Shown here one piece after another: positions 1 to 6,088 of a stretch of DNA of 8,541 nt. Numbering within the stretch: the first letter of the stretch is position 1; each line of letters starts with the position of its first letter. Position numbers and translations under genes: made by a program. The stretch comes from Acidimicrobiaceae bacterium (GTDB taxonomy: Bacteria > Actinomycetota > Acidimicrobiia > Acidimicrobiales > Ilumatobacteraceae), in assembly GCA_947490975.1 (NCBI GenBank), contig CANLHV010000047.1, forward strand, positions 1 through 8,541, read 5' to 3'. The notes below the pieces were generated by a model. That model searched no databases. It had not been told where the DNA came from and saw nothing but the letters and a program-made list of their open reading frames with translations.

Positions 1-1475
1 TCGCGCATTGCACGAACCGATTCGTCATTCCAGCGGTTGACATGTTGCAACGGGTCATTTGTCAGATCGTAAAGTTCGCCGTCACCAAATTTGTTCATCG
101 TGCCGTCGAGCGCAGCAGTGCAAACCCAGTTGTCACGACAAATCGTGCGCAGATGCACGATCTTGCCAAACAGCACGCTGTCCCATTCTGTAAGTACACG
201 TTCGTGACCCAGACTTGTTGCATCGTCATTAGATGTCGGCAATCGAGGCGCCTCTGTATATTTCGGCCGTTCGATGCCGGCGATGTGGGCAAATGTTGCA
301 GCTAGCGAAACCAAACCAACTGGTGCGCTAACTCGCGCTGGGGCAGTTTTCGCATTCGGTGCTGGTCGCCAGATGAGGGGCAAACGCATCAACGAATCGA
401 CGTGATAGGGGCCCTTGAACAACAAGCCAAAGTCGCCCTGAAACTCGCCGTGATCGGTCGTGTAAATAACATCGAGATCGCTCGACCAACCGCGCGCATT
501 AATCGCCTTGAGCACGTCGCCAATCGCATCGTCAATCAATTCGTTTTCTACGTGTGTGAAAGCGTTTACTTCACGAACTTGATCAGCAGTGAGCGTTGCC
601 GGAACCCACCTGGCCGGTGCTTCGTAATTAGAAACGAATGTTCCGTCGTACCAACCACGCCAGTGGCGCAACTTGTCGTCAATTATTTTTTCGCGTTTTG
701 ATTTGTCTTCGATGTAGCCAGCCGGAAGATCGACTTCGCGCCACGGAACGCGATGCAACTCAGACGCCGGTGGATCCCACGGATGGTGCGGATCGGGAAA
801 ACTCATCCAACAAAACCAGTCTTTGTCTGCGGGCAGCGAGTTCAACCAGTTGATGGTCTGTTGAGCTACCCAATTCGTGTGGTACCACTCTGCCGGAATC
901 GGATTGACTTTTAACTGCGGCGCATTTGTGTCGCCACCACCTTCGGCGTTTACTTGCAACTCGTGGTCAAGAACGCTGTAGAAACCAGCAATTACTTCAG
1001 CATGATTGTCGCGCATCCAATTTGCATAATGCAGTTGACCGACTGGGCCGTGCGTCGAGAGCTCCATATGGTCGAAGCCGCGATGCGGGTCAGCAGGATT
1101 ATTAGTTGTCTTGCGTTGGTTACCGATTCGATTTTCGGTGAATCTCAAAAAAGGATCAAGCAGCGGCTCGAAATGCGCTTTGCCGATCAACGCGGTCGTG
1201 TAGCCGGCTCGACGTAGGTCACTGGCAATGCTCGGCGCGTCTTCAGGTAGTGGAACTCCGTTCATCCACACGCCGTGTGTGCTCACATGTTGACCGGTGA
1301 TCATCGTGCTGCGCGATGGCATGCACACAACGTTTTGCGGGTGAGCACGATCAAAAGTGATGCCTGCTTGGCTAAGCGCATCAATGTTTGGGGTGCGTGC
1401 GATCTTGCCGCCGTTACAGCCGAGCGCATCGTAACGCTGCTGGTCGGTGGTGATAAATAAAATTTTGCGTCCCAT
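1..1475 (-). CDS. Type I (formylglycine) sulfatase, C-terminus cut by window edge
   Basis: Alkaline-phosphatase-superfamily sulfatase that should hydrolyse a sulfate ester; the substrate cannot be read from sequence. Reading leftward from ATG at 1475, 491 codons are open to the edge, so only a short tail is probably missing (such sulfatases are often about 500 residues). Visible signatures: N-terminal strand with metal ligands D11-Q12 (ILFITTDQQR); CMPSR at 51-55, the CxPSR signature in which Cys51 is converted to formylglycine; GKAH at 98-101 in place of the usual GKWH; PDPHHPW in the middle; TTDHGE with metal ligands D341 and H342; Lys354 in FKGPY. No signal peptide is visible, so it is probably cytoplasmic. 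The ATG lies 2 nt after the stop of the SRPBCC gene and has no clear Shine-Dalgarno, which suggests coupled translation. A formylglycine-generating enzyme is needed for activity and is not in the window. Close phosphonate monoester hydrolases share the fold, so the sulfate specificity is inference. Confidence 0.93.
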   Translation of the reverse strand, partial: MGRKILFITTDQQRYDALGCNGGKIARTPNIDALSQAGITFDRAHPQNVVCMPSRSTMITGQHVSTHGVWMNGVPLPEDAPSIASDLRRAGYTTALIGKAHFEPLLDPFLRFTENRIGNQRKTTNNPADPHRGFDHMELSTHGPVGQLHYANWMRDNHAEVIAGFYSVLDHELQVNAEGGGDTNAPQLKVNPIPAEWYHTNWVAQQTINWLNSLPADKDWFCWMSFPDPHHPWDPPASELHRVPWREVDLPAGYIEDKSKREKIIDDKLRHWRGWYDGTFVSNYEAPARWVPATLTADQVREVNAFTHVENELIDDAIGDVLKAINARGWSSDLDVIYTTDHGEFQGDFGLLFKGPYHVDSLMRLPLIWRPAPNAKTAPARVSAPVGLVSLAATFAHIAGIERPKYTEAPRLPTSNDDATSLGHERVLTEWDSVLFGKIVHLRTICRDNWVCTAALDGTMNKFGDGELYDLTNDPLQHVNRWNDESVRAMR

Positions 1476-1477
1476 TT

Positions 1478-1867
1478 TTATTTACCGTCGAACATTTGCT
1501 TGACTTTTTCTAGACCGAGGCTTGCAGCACCAGCGATCGGAAGCGCCAACACTTCAGGATCCATATCGGTTGAGTACATCATTAAACATCTGTTGTCACC
1601 GTCGGGGATTACGTCAACTGTGCCTAAATGAAATTTGATCAACGAATTATTGACAATTTTGTATTGAAATCTACGCAAGTCTTGATCGAGAGTGATTATG
1701 TCTTCCTCAAACACGATGCCCGCGGCCAAAGTTATCCATCGTTTGTTGCCTTCAACGCGACATTCGGTAATCGGAAACCACTCGTGCAAGCGTTCGGGTG
1801 CACCGACGAAAGACCAAACCTTGTCGGCATTGCAATCGACAAAAGCATGACGACGTACGGTGCCCAT
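1478..1867 (-). CDS. SRPBCC-fold protein (polyketide cyclase/dehydrase-like)
   Basis: A 129-residue protein with the START/Bet v1-like SRPBCC pattern: an N-terminal beta strand (GTVRRHAFVDC), the A-D-K-V-W-x-F-V helix with the following ERLHEWFP segment, strands with a basic/aromatic pattern (NKRWITL, RRFQYKIV), a late strand (RCLMMYSTDM), and a long C-terminal helix (GAASLGLEKVKQMF). This layout matches polyketide_cyc2-type proteins, which bind hydrophobic ligands in a cavity; some are cyclases or lipid carriers and most are uncharacterised. No signal peptide or membrane segment is visible. It lies 43 nt downstream of kynA and 2 nt upstream of the sulfatase on the same strand, so co-transcription is likely, but ligand and role are unknown. 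A TAnnnT hexamer 9 nt before the ATG could give it its own start site. Confidence 0.85.
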   Translation of the reverse strand: MGTVRRHAFVDCNADKVWSFVGAPERLHEWFPITECRVEGNKRWITLAAGIVFEEDIITLDQDLRRFQYKIVNNSLIKFHLGTVDVIPDGDNRCLMMYSTDMDPEVLALPIAGAASLGLEKVKQMFDGK

Positions 1868-1876
1868 TGGGTGACA

Positions 1877-1882
1877 ACGCTA
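1877..1882 (-). promoter_or_regulatory. Possible -10 hexamer for the SRPBCC gene
   Basis: On the minus strand TAGCGT (TAnnnT pattern) lies 9 nt before the SRPBCC ATG and no Shine-Dalgarno is seen. It would allow a nearly leaderless transcript for the SRPBCC-sulfatase pair, independent of kynA. No convincing -35 was identified, and the spacing is at the long end of the range seen for other genes here, so the call is weak. Confidence 0.25.
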
Positions 1883-1910
1883 CTGACCTAAACCTGTGCG
1901 AGGCGAAGTT

Positions 1911-2726
1911 CTAAAAACGCGAACGAACTGCCCAAAGATCGGGGAACACTGGCTTAAACAGAGTTGATGCCAAATAGGCAGCACCACTTGAACCACCGGT
2001 GCCATGCTTCATGCCGATTGTGCGCTCGACCATTTTGACGTGGCGATAACGCCATTCTTGAAGACCTTCGTCGATGTCGATCAGTTTCTCGAGCAGCATC
2101 GCTGCCTCGGGGTCATTGCGATATGCATTCGCCAACGACTCTTGCACGAGTTCGTTAGCCGAATAAGTCTCACTGAAATTGCGTTGCATCACTTCAATTG
2201 GCATCTTGTGGTTGCGTTTGGTCAGATAAACCAATACAGAGTCGAACAATGCAGGGCGATTCATCGCGTTTTGCACTCGGCGTTGCGGCTCGCTATTTGG
2301 TTCGAGGTGATCAACGATCGTCGCATCGCGCCTACCGAGCACTGCTTCAAGTTCGCGAAATTGAACTGACTGAAAACCACTTGCTGCTTCAAGTCGATCG
2401 CGAAAAGAATTGAATTGCAGTGGCGTCATTGTCTCTAAAATGTCGACTTGGCTGACTAAAACTTTAAAAATTGTGCGGACACGGCCCAATACAGGTAGCG
2501 AAGCATGTGTGTCGCCGAGTTCAAGCAATTGTTGGGCACGAGATAGTTCGTGCAAAACGCATTTGAACCACAGTTCATAAGTCTGATGAACGATGATGAA
2601 CAACATTTCGTCATGCTCTGGCCCAGCCGAGCGTGGGTTCTGTAGTTGCAAAAGTTCATCAACCTTGAGATACGACGAATATGTGATGGCCGAGTCAAAT
2701 TTTTTCATATTTTCCCCAGAAGTCAT
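1911..2726 (-). CDS. kynA: Tryptophan 2,3-dioxygenase
   Basis: Heme dioxygenase that opens the indole ring of L-tryptophan with O2 to give N-formylkynurenine, the first committed step of the kynurenine pathway, in the cytoplasm. The 271 residues match the compact bacterial form. Seen: PEHDEMLFIIVHQTYELWFK (36-55), whose His47 corresponds to the active-site His55 of the Xanthomonas enzyme; F-x3-R at 105-109 followed by SGFQS, with Arg109 expected to bind the substrate carboxylate; RYRHVKMVERTIG with His229 as proximal heme ligand; GTGGSSG (242-248), whose Thr243 matches the substrate-contacting Thr. All key residues are present. Start choice is uncertain: Met1 at 2726 has no Shine-Dalgarno but a TAnnnT hexamer 8 nt upstream. 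Met7 at 2708 has GGGGA only 4 nt upstream and would give 265 residues; both keep the whole conserved domain. It is divergent from kynU. No kynurenine formamidase is in the window. Confidence 0.95.
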   Translation of the reverse strand: MTSGENMKKFDSAITYSSYLKVDELLQLQNPRSAGPEHDEMLFIIVHQTYELWFKCVLHELSRAQQLLELGDTHASLPVLGRVRTIFKVLVSQVDILETMTPLQFNSFRDRLEAASGFQSVQFRELEAVLGRRDATIVDHLEPNSEPQRRVQNAMNRPALFDSVLVYLTKRNHKMPIEVMQRNFSETYSANELVQESLANAYRNDPEAAMLLEKLIDIDEGLQEWRYRHVKMVERTIGMKHGTGGSSGAAYLASTLFKPVFPDLWAVRSRF

Positions 2727-2741
2727 ATACGGTGAGCGTAT
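2727..2741. promoter_or_regulatory. Interlocked divergent kynA/kynU promoter region
   Basis: Only 13 nt (2727-2739) separate the outer kynA start from the kynU start. The plus strand has TACGGT at 2728-2733, 6 nt before the kynU ATG, with a possible -35 TTCATA at 2704-2709 (18-nt spacer). The minus strand has TACGCT at 2735-2740, 8 nt before the outer kynA ATG. The two hexamers are arms of a short inverted repeat (ATACG / CGTAT, 5-nt spacer). If both act as -10 elements, both transcripts are leaderless and the two polymerases cannot initiate at once. The hexamers are seen directly; their promoter role is inferred. Confidence 0.4.
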
Positions 2742-4008
2742 GCCAAACGATTTAACTTCGCGAAGTTACGCCGAAGAACTTGATGCCAAAGACCCATTGT
2801 CGGCGTTTCGTGGAGAATTTGTCATTACAGACCCTGAACTGAGTTATCTTGACGGCAATTCGCTCGGACGAATGCCAAAGGCGACGGCCAAAGTTGTCGA
2901 AGATTATTTGCGAGACGAGTGGGGTACAAAACTTGTGACTGGTTGGTCAGATTGGATCGACGAAGCACAAACTGTCGGCGATCTCGTGGGTCGGACAACT
3001 CTTGGCGTTTCAGGTGGCCAAACACTTTGTGTCGACACGACGAGTGTCAATTTTTATCAACTCTGTAGCGCAGCGGTTGACGCGAGACCGAATCGCAAAA
3101 CAGTAATCACCGACACGGCGAACTTTCCGACTGATCGATACATTTTGGAAGGTATTTGTAGGCAACGTGATCTGAAATTGATTTTGATAGACGACGATTC
3201 AGGTGAAGAGTATGTCTCACCAGAAATGCTTGCTGCTGTGCTTAACGATGATGTTGCACTTGTTACTTTGTCGGTTATTCAATATCGCTCAGGCGTTTTG
3301 CATGACATCGCCAAACTGACTCAACTCGCGCGTGACGCAGGTGCACTTTTTGTTTGGGATGCAAGTCATGCTGTCGGCGTTGTGCCGATGCAATTTGAGC
3401 GTGACAAAGTTGATCTTGCAGTTGGTTGCACTTACAAATATTGCAACTCAGGGCCGGGCTCACCGGCGTGGCTTTACGTCAGCAAGTTGGTGCAATCTGA
3501 GTTGCAAGTGCCAATACAGGGGTGGTTCGCCCAACGTGACCAATTTGCGATGGGTCAAGGTTTTGACCGCTCACAAGATATGCGGGGTTTTCAAATCGCC
3601 AGCCCAAGCATTATCGGTATGCGATGTGTCGAGACTGCAATCTCGATGATTGAGAGAGCGGGGCTACCAGCAATTGCCAAGAAGGCGGCTATTGGCACCG
3701 ACTTGATGATTGCTCTGCATGACGCATGGCTGGCGCCGCTTGGATTTTCAGTTGTCACGCCGCGTGATGCCACTCGGCGAGGTGGCCATATCTCTGTGCG
3801 TCATCAATATGCCCGTCAAATTTCTGAAGCGATGAGAATTTTTGGCAATGTGATCGGCGATTATCGACAGCCTGATTGCATCAGATTGGCGATCTCGCCG
3901 TTAGCAACTAGTTATGTCGAAGTCTTCGACGGTTTTGCCAAAATTCGTGATTTAGTCGCGTCGAAAAAATATCTTGAGATTACTGAAATCTCGTCACGAG
4001 TTACTTAG
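2740..4008 (+). CDS. kynU: Kynureninase
   Basis: PLP-dependent fold-type I hydrolase that cleaves L-kynurenine to anthranilate and L-alanine (and may act on 3-hydroxykynurenine). It has 422 residues, the usual length. Seen: YLDGNSLGRMP near the N-terminus; DEWGTKLVTGWSDW; DTTSVNFYQL of the cofactor phosphate region; QYRSGVLHDI; VWDASHAVG with Asp207 (pyridine-nitrogen partner) and His210; TYKYCNSGPGSPAW with Lys233 as Schiff-base lysine, 26 residues after Asp207 as in the human enzyme (D250/K276); and a C-terminal VIGDYRQPDCIRLAISPL segment. The frame is open back to 2593, but the family N-terminus begins just after Met at 2740, and the upstream extension would lie antisense inside kynA, so 2740 is chosen. 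GGTGAG sits only 3 nt before the ATG, too close for a good Shine-Dalgarno. A 16-bp palindrome lies inside codons 5-10. The 3' end overlaps the convergent DUF2236 gene by 15 bp. Confidence 0.97.
   Translation: MPNDLTSRSYAEELDAKDPLSAFRGEFVITDPELSYLDGNSLGRMPKATAKVVEDYLRDEWGTKLVTGWSDWIDEAQTVGDLVGRTTLGVSGGQTLCVDTTSVNFYQLCSAAVDARPNRKTVITDTANFPTDRYILEGICRQRDLKLILIDDDSGEEYVSPEMLAAVLNDDVALVTLSVIQYRSGVLHDIAKLTQLARDAGALFVWDASHAVGVVPMQFERDKVDLAVGCTYKYCNSGPGSPAWLYVSKLVQSELQVPIQGWFAQRDQFAMGQGFDRSQDMRGFQIASPSIIGMRCVETAISMIERAGLPAIAKKAAIGTDLMIALHDAWLAPLGFSVVTPRDATRRGGHISVRHQYARQISEAMRIFGNVIGDYRQPDCIRLAISPLATSYVEVFDGFAKIRDLVASKKYLEITEISSRVT
2753..2768. promoter_or_regulatory. Perfect 16-bp palindrome, candidate operator of kynA/kynU
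   Basis: TAACTTCGCGAAGTTA is its own reverse complement over all 16 bases; the next pair outward (2752/2769) mismatches. It begins 13 nt after the first base of the kynU ATG and ends 42 nt upstream of the outer kynA ATG, so a bound protein would cover the -35 region of a leaderless kynA promoter and sit just downstream of the kynU start. Odd-free full dyad symmetry of this length is typical of sites for dimeric repressors, but no regulator gene is in the window and I cannot name the family. As RNA it could instead form a 6-bp stem with a CGCG tetraloop in the kynU leader region. Confidence 0.5.
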
Positions 4009-4881
4009 TTTGTCGATTGGTGTGCTTGTTATCCAGCGAATGATGCTGGTCATCAAATAGCCAAGGGGTCGAAAAACTACTTGTTCGACGATCGGTATAT
4101 AGCCAACGCGCAACGGAATTCGCGTCCATGCCGGCAAGGTCGAGACAGTTGCAACCATTAATAGCCAATAGCCAATTTTCGCTGCACCGGGTAGGGGCGG
4201 TTTGAACAAGAGATATTTTGTCGCATCTCGTGACTCACGGGTGCTCTTTAGTTCAGGACGATATGAATTGATCATTGCGCGCATTTCGGCTTCGGTTTCG
4301 GGCGGATCAATCACACCAACTGCACGTGCGACAAACGCAGCATCTTTTACGTAACCGTCACGACCTGCTTGGTCGAGGGGTGCTTTGCTAAATTTTTGGT
4401 AGGTATACAAAAACGAATCGATTTCGGCGATGTGCACCCATTTCAAAAGATGCGGATCGGTGGCCGAATATTTTCGGCCGTCACTGGCGACGCCGTTTAC
4501 TTTGACGTGAACTGCTTTGACGCGATCGACTATTCGTTGCGCTTCATGCGCGGGACCAAAACTTGTTGCTGCTAAAAAGTCGGCCGTGCGCTGGAGACGA
4601 CCCCATGGATCTTTTCTGTAGTCAGAATAATTCGCAACGCCAGCCATTGCTAGTGGGTGCAACGACTGCAACAGCAACGCCCGCAATCCACCGATGAACA
4701 TCGAAGCGTCACCGTGAACGAGTCGAATTGGGCGATCTTCGGCAAACCAACGTTCGCCCGGTGCTTCCATTATTTCGTGCGTGCGTTGACTGGCGTTTGG
4801 TCCGACAACTCGAGAGCGCAACTCGTTGGCGACATTCTCGCGAATTTTTTCTATCGAAACTGTTTTGCCGAAAAGCTTCAT
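3994..4881 (-). CDS. DUF2236 / MpaB-type putative heme oxygenase
   Basis: A 295-residue member of the family that includes latex-clearing protein (Lcp) and fungal MpaB, b-type heme proteins that cleave or oxidise C=C bonds of isoprenoid-like substrates. Seen: RLVHGDASMFIGGLRALLLQSLHPLAMAGV in shortened form at 53-82 (LLQSLHPLAMAGV is the family hallmark), YRKDPWGRLQRTADF with an R95-x3-T99 pair resembling Lcp Arg164/Thr168, and His125 (KAVHVKVNG), the likely equivalent of heme ligand His198 of Lcp; LKWVH follows at 147-151. The C-terminal third carries hydrophobic stretches (about 236-250 and 260-285) that may be buried or membrane-associated. No signal peptide is visible. Substrate unknown; many actinomycetes carry several paralogues. 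It has no Shine-Dalgarno, but TATAAC lies 8 nt before its ATG. Its tail overlaps kynU by 15 bp, and it diverges from the AI-2E gene. Confidence 0.88.
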   Translation of the reverse strand: MKLFGKTVSIEKIRENVANELRSRVVGPNASQRTHEIMEAPGERWFAEDRPIRLVHGDASMFIGGLRALLLQSLHPLAMAGVANYSDYRKDPWGRLQRTADFLAATSFGPAHEAQRIVDRVKAVHVKVNGVASDGRKYSATDPHLLKWVHIAEIDSFLYTYQKFSKAPLDQAGRDGYVKDAAFVARAVGVIDPPETEAEMRAMINSYRPELKSTRESRDATKYLLFKPPLPGAAKIGYWLLMVATVSTLPAWTRIPLRVGYIPIVEQVVFRPLGYLMTSIIRWITSTPIDKLSNS

Positions 4882-4889
4882 AAAGGTTC

Positions 4890-4895
4890 GTTATA
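4890..4895 (-). promoter_or_regulatory. Probable -10 element of the DUF2236 gene
   Basis: TATAAC on the minus strand matches the sigma-70 -10 consensus at 5 of 6 bases and ends 8 nt before the ATG, which places transcription start at or next to the start codon. I found no good -35 at 16-18 nt. Together with the absent Shine-Dalgarno this suggests a leaderless mRNA. Confidence 0.38.
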
Positions 4896-4910
4896 TCGTG
4901 GCATCTTGAG

Positions 4911-4924
4911 TGGACATTTGTCCA
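4911..4924. promoter_or_regulatory. Inverted repeat TGGACA-TT-TGTCCA in divergent intergenic region
   Basis: Two perfect 6-bp arms (4911-4916 and 4919-4924) around a TT centre lie in the 69-bp region between the DUF2236 and AI-2E start codons. The repeat is upstream of both putative -10 hexamers (14-15 nt from each), about where each -35 would be, so a dimeric regulator bound here could control both genes. No regulator gene is near; the operator role is inference. Confidence 0.35.
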
Positions 4925-4937
4925 TGTAAACGACAAG

Positions 4938-4943
4938 TACGAT
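4938..4943 (+). promoter_or_regulatory. Probable -10 element of the AI-2E gene
   Basis: TACGAT fits the TAnnnT actinobacterial -10 pattern and ends 7 nt before the ATG at 4951, with no Shine-Dalgarno between. This is the classic layout of a leaderless transcript. The -35 region is not recognisable by consensus and falls on the inverted repeat at 4911-4924. Confidence 0.4.
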
Positions 4944-4950
4944 AGATGAC

Positions 4951-6087
4951 ATGAGTCATGCCGAATCTGATGACTTGACCGAAAACGCCAAAATGCCACC
5001 GTGGGTACCACGGGCAATTTTGTTGTTTTGGGTTGGTTTTATAGCGACTCTGGTCGTCCGCGAGCTGTTTCATCAGTTGACCAACTTCTTGATTTTGTTG
5101 CTGATTTCGCTATTTTTTGCGTTGGCGATCGAACCTGCTGTAAATCGTCTCGCGGCGCGTGGTTGGTCTCGCGGTGCGGCAACGGGTTTATTGCTTGTCA
5201 GTGTTTTTGTCGCAGTTGCTTCATTTGGGGCGGCGATCGGCACTCTGGTGGCGACCCAAGCCCAAGACCTCTACGACAATCGCGAGCAGTACGTCATAGA
5301 CACGGTTGAATTTCTCAATGACAATCTCGGCACTTCGATTAATGCGCAAGATTGGGTTGAATCAATCAGTGATCCGAATGGCTCGGTGCAAAACTTTTTC
5401 GAAAATCAGCAAGACCGAGTTGTTGATGTCTCGCTTGGTGCATTGAGCGGGTTGCTACAAGTGTTTTCGATTACGTTATTCGCTTTCTATTTAATTGCTG
5501 ATGGGCCTCGTCTGCGCCGAGCGATTTGCAGTCGACTTAGTGCTGACAAACAGAAAACTGTTCTTGCTGTATGGAACCTAGCCGTGCAAAAAACTGGTGG
5601 ATACATCTATTCGCGCGCTCTGCTCGCAGTCGTGTCAGCATTTTTCCATTGGGTTGTGTTTCAATCGATCGGCACACCTGCGCCGGTCGCACTTGCTGTT
5701 TGGGTTGGTTTGATTTCGCAATTCTTGCCGGTAGTCGGCACATATCTTGCGGGCGTATTGCCAGTGTTGTTGGCGTTTTTAGACTCGCCAGTAAAAGCAT
5801 TGATCGTGATTGTCTTTATCGCCGTTTATCAACAACTCGAAAACTTTTTGTTGGCGCCAAAAATTACTGCGCAGACGCTCGAACTTCACGCGGCCGTTGC
5901 CTTCGGCGCCGCGATCGCCGGTGGCGCAATACTCGGTCCGATTGGTGCAGTTTTGGCGTTACCTTTTGCGGCGATGGTGCAGGGCATCGTCGGCAACTGG
6001 GGCCGACGGTTCGAGATTATTAACGATCCACTCGTTGGAGTGACTGCTAAAAAGTCTTCAGGCAAGAGAAAGCTTTTCAAAAAATAA
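4951..6087 (+). CDS. AI-2E family (YdiK/PerM-type) membrane transporter
   Basis: A 378-residue polytopic inner-membrane protein of the AI-2E family, a group that includes proposed autoinducer-2 exporters, Na+/H+ antiporters and PerM-like permeases; the transported species here cannot be deduced. Layout: short polar N-terminus, membrane segments near 21-38, 44-64 and 76-102, a soluble acidic/Asn-Gln-rich loop at about 103-160, then further segments near 163-184, 222-240, 244-275, 282-298 and 314-346, and a basic C-terminal tail ending KRKLFKK. Family motifs: FLPVVGTYLAGVLPVL (258-273), QQLENFLLAPKI (294-305), GAILGPIGAVLALPFAA (326-342 region). It starts without a Shine-Dalgarno, 7 nt after TACGAT. 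Its stop is followed after a single nucleotide by the L,D-transpeptidase start, so the two are co-expressed and probably translationally coupled, suggesting an envelope-related job. Confidence 0.92.
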   Translation: MSHAESDDLTENAKMPPWVPRAILLFWVGFIATLVVRELFHQLTNFLILLLISLFFALAIEPAVNRLAARGWSRGAATGLLLVSVFVAVASFGAAIGTLVATQAQDLYDNREQYVIDTVEFLNDNLGTSINAQDWVESISDPNGSVQNFFENQQDRVVDVSLGALSGLLQVFSITLFAFYLIADGPRLRRAICSRLSADKQKTVLAVWNLAVQKTGGYIYSRALLAVVSAFFHWVVFQSIGTPAPVALAVWVGLISQFLPVVGTYLAGVLPVLLAFLDSPVKALIVIVFIAVYQQLENFLLAPKITAQTLELHAAVAFGAAIAGGAILGPIGAVLALPFAAMVQGIVGNWGRRFEIINDPLVGVTAKKSSGKRKLFKK

Positions 6088-6088
6088 A

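Noticed and set aside
42..1460. Several plus-strand open frames of 60-99 codons
   Set aside because: They are antisense to the continuous minus-strand sulfatase frame, which carries all the family motifs.
1903..1910. GCGAAGTT half-site of the kyn palindrome downstream of kynA
   Set aside because: A single 8-base match is expected by chance in a window of this size and no second arm is present.
2593..2739. N-terminal extension of kynU by 49 residues (open frame from 2593)
   Set aside because: It lies antisense within kynA, has no family similarity, and the kynureninase N-terminus starts normally after Met at 2740.
3990..4000. CTCGTCACGAG symmetric sequence at the kynU/DUF2236 junction as a bidirectional terminator
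   Set aside because: Only a 4-bp stem with a 3-nt loop can form and no T-run follows on either strand.
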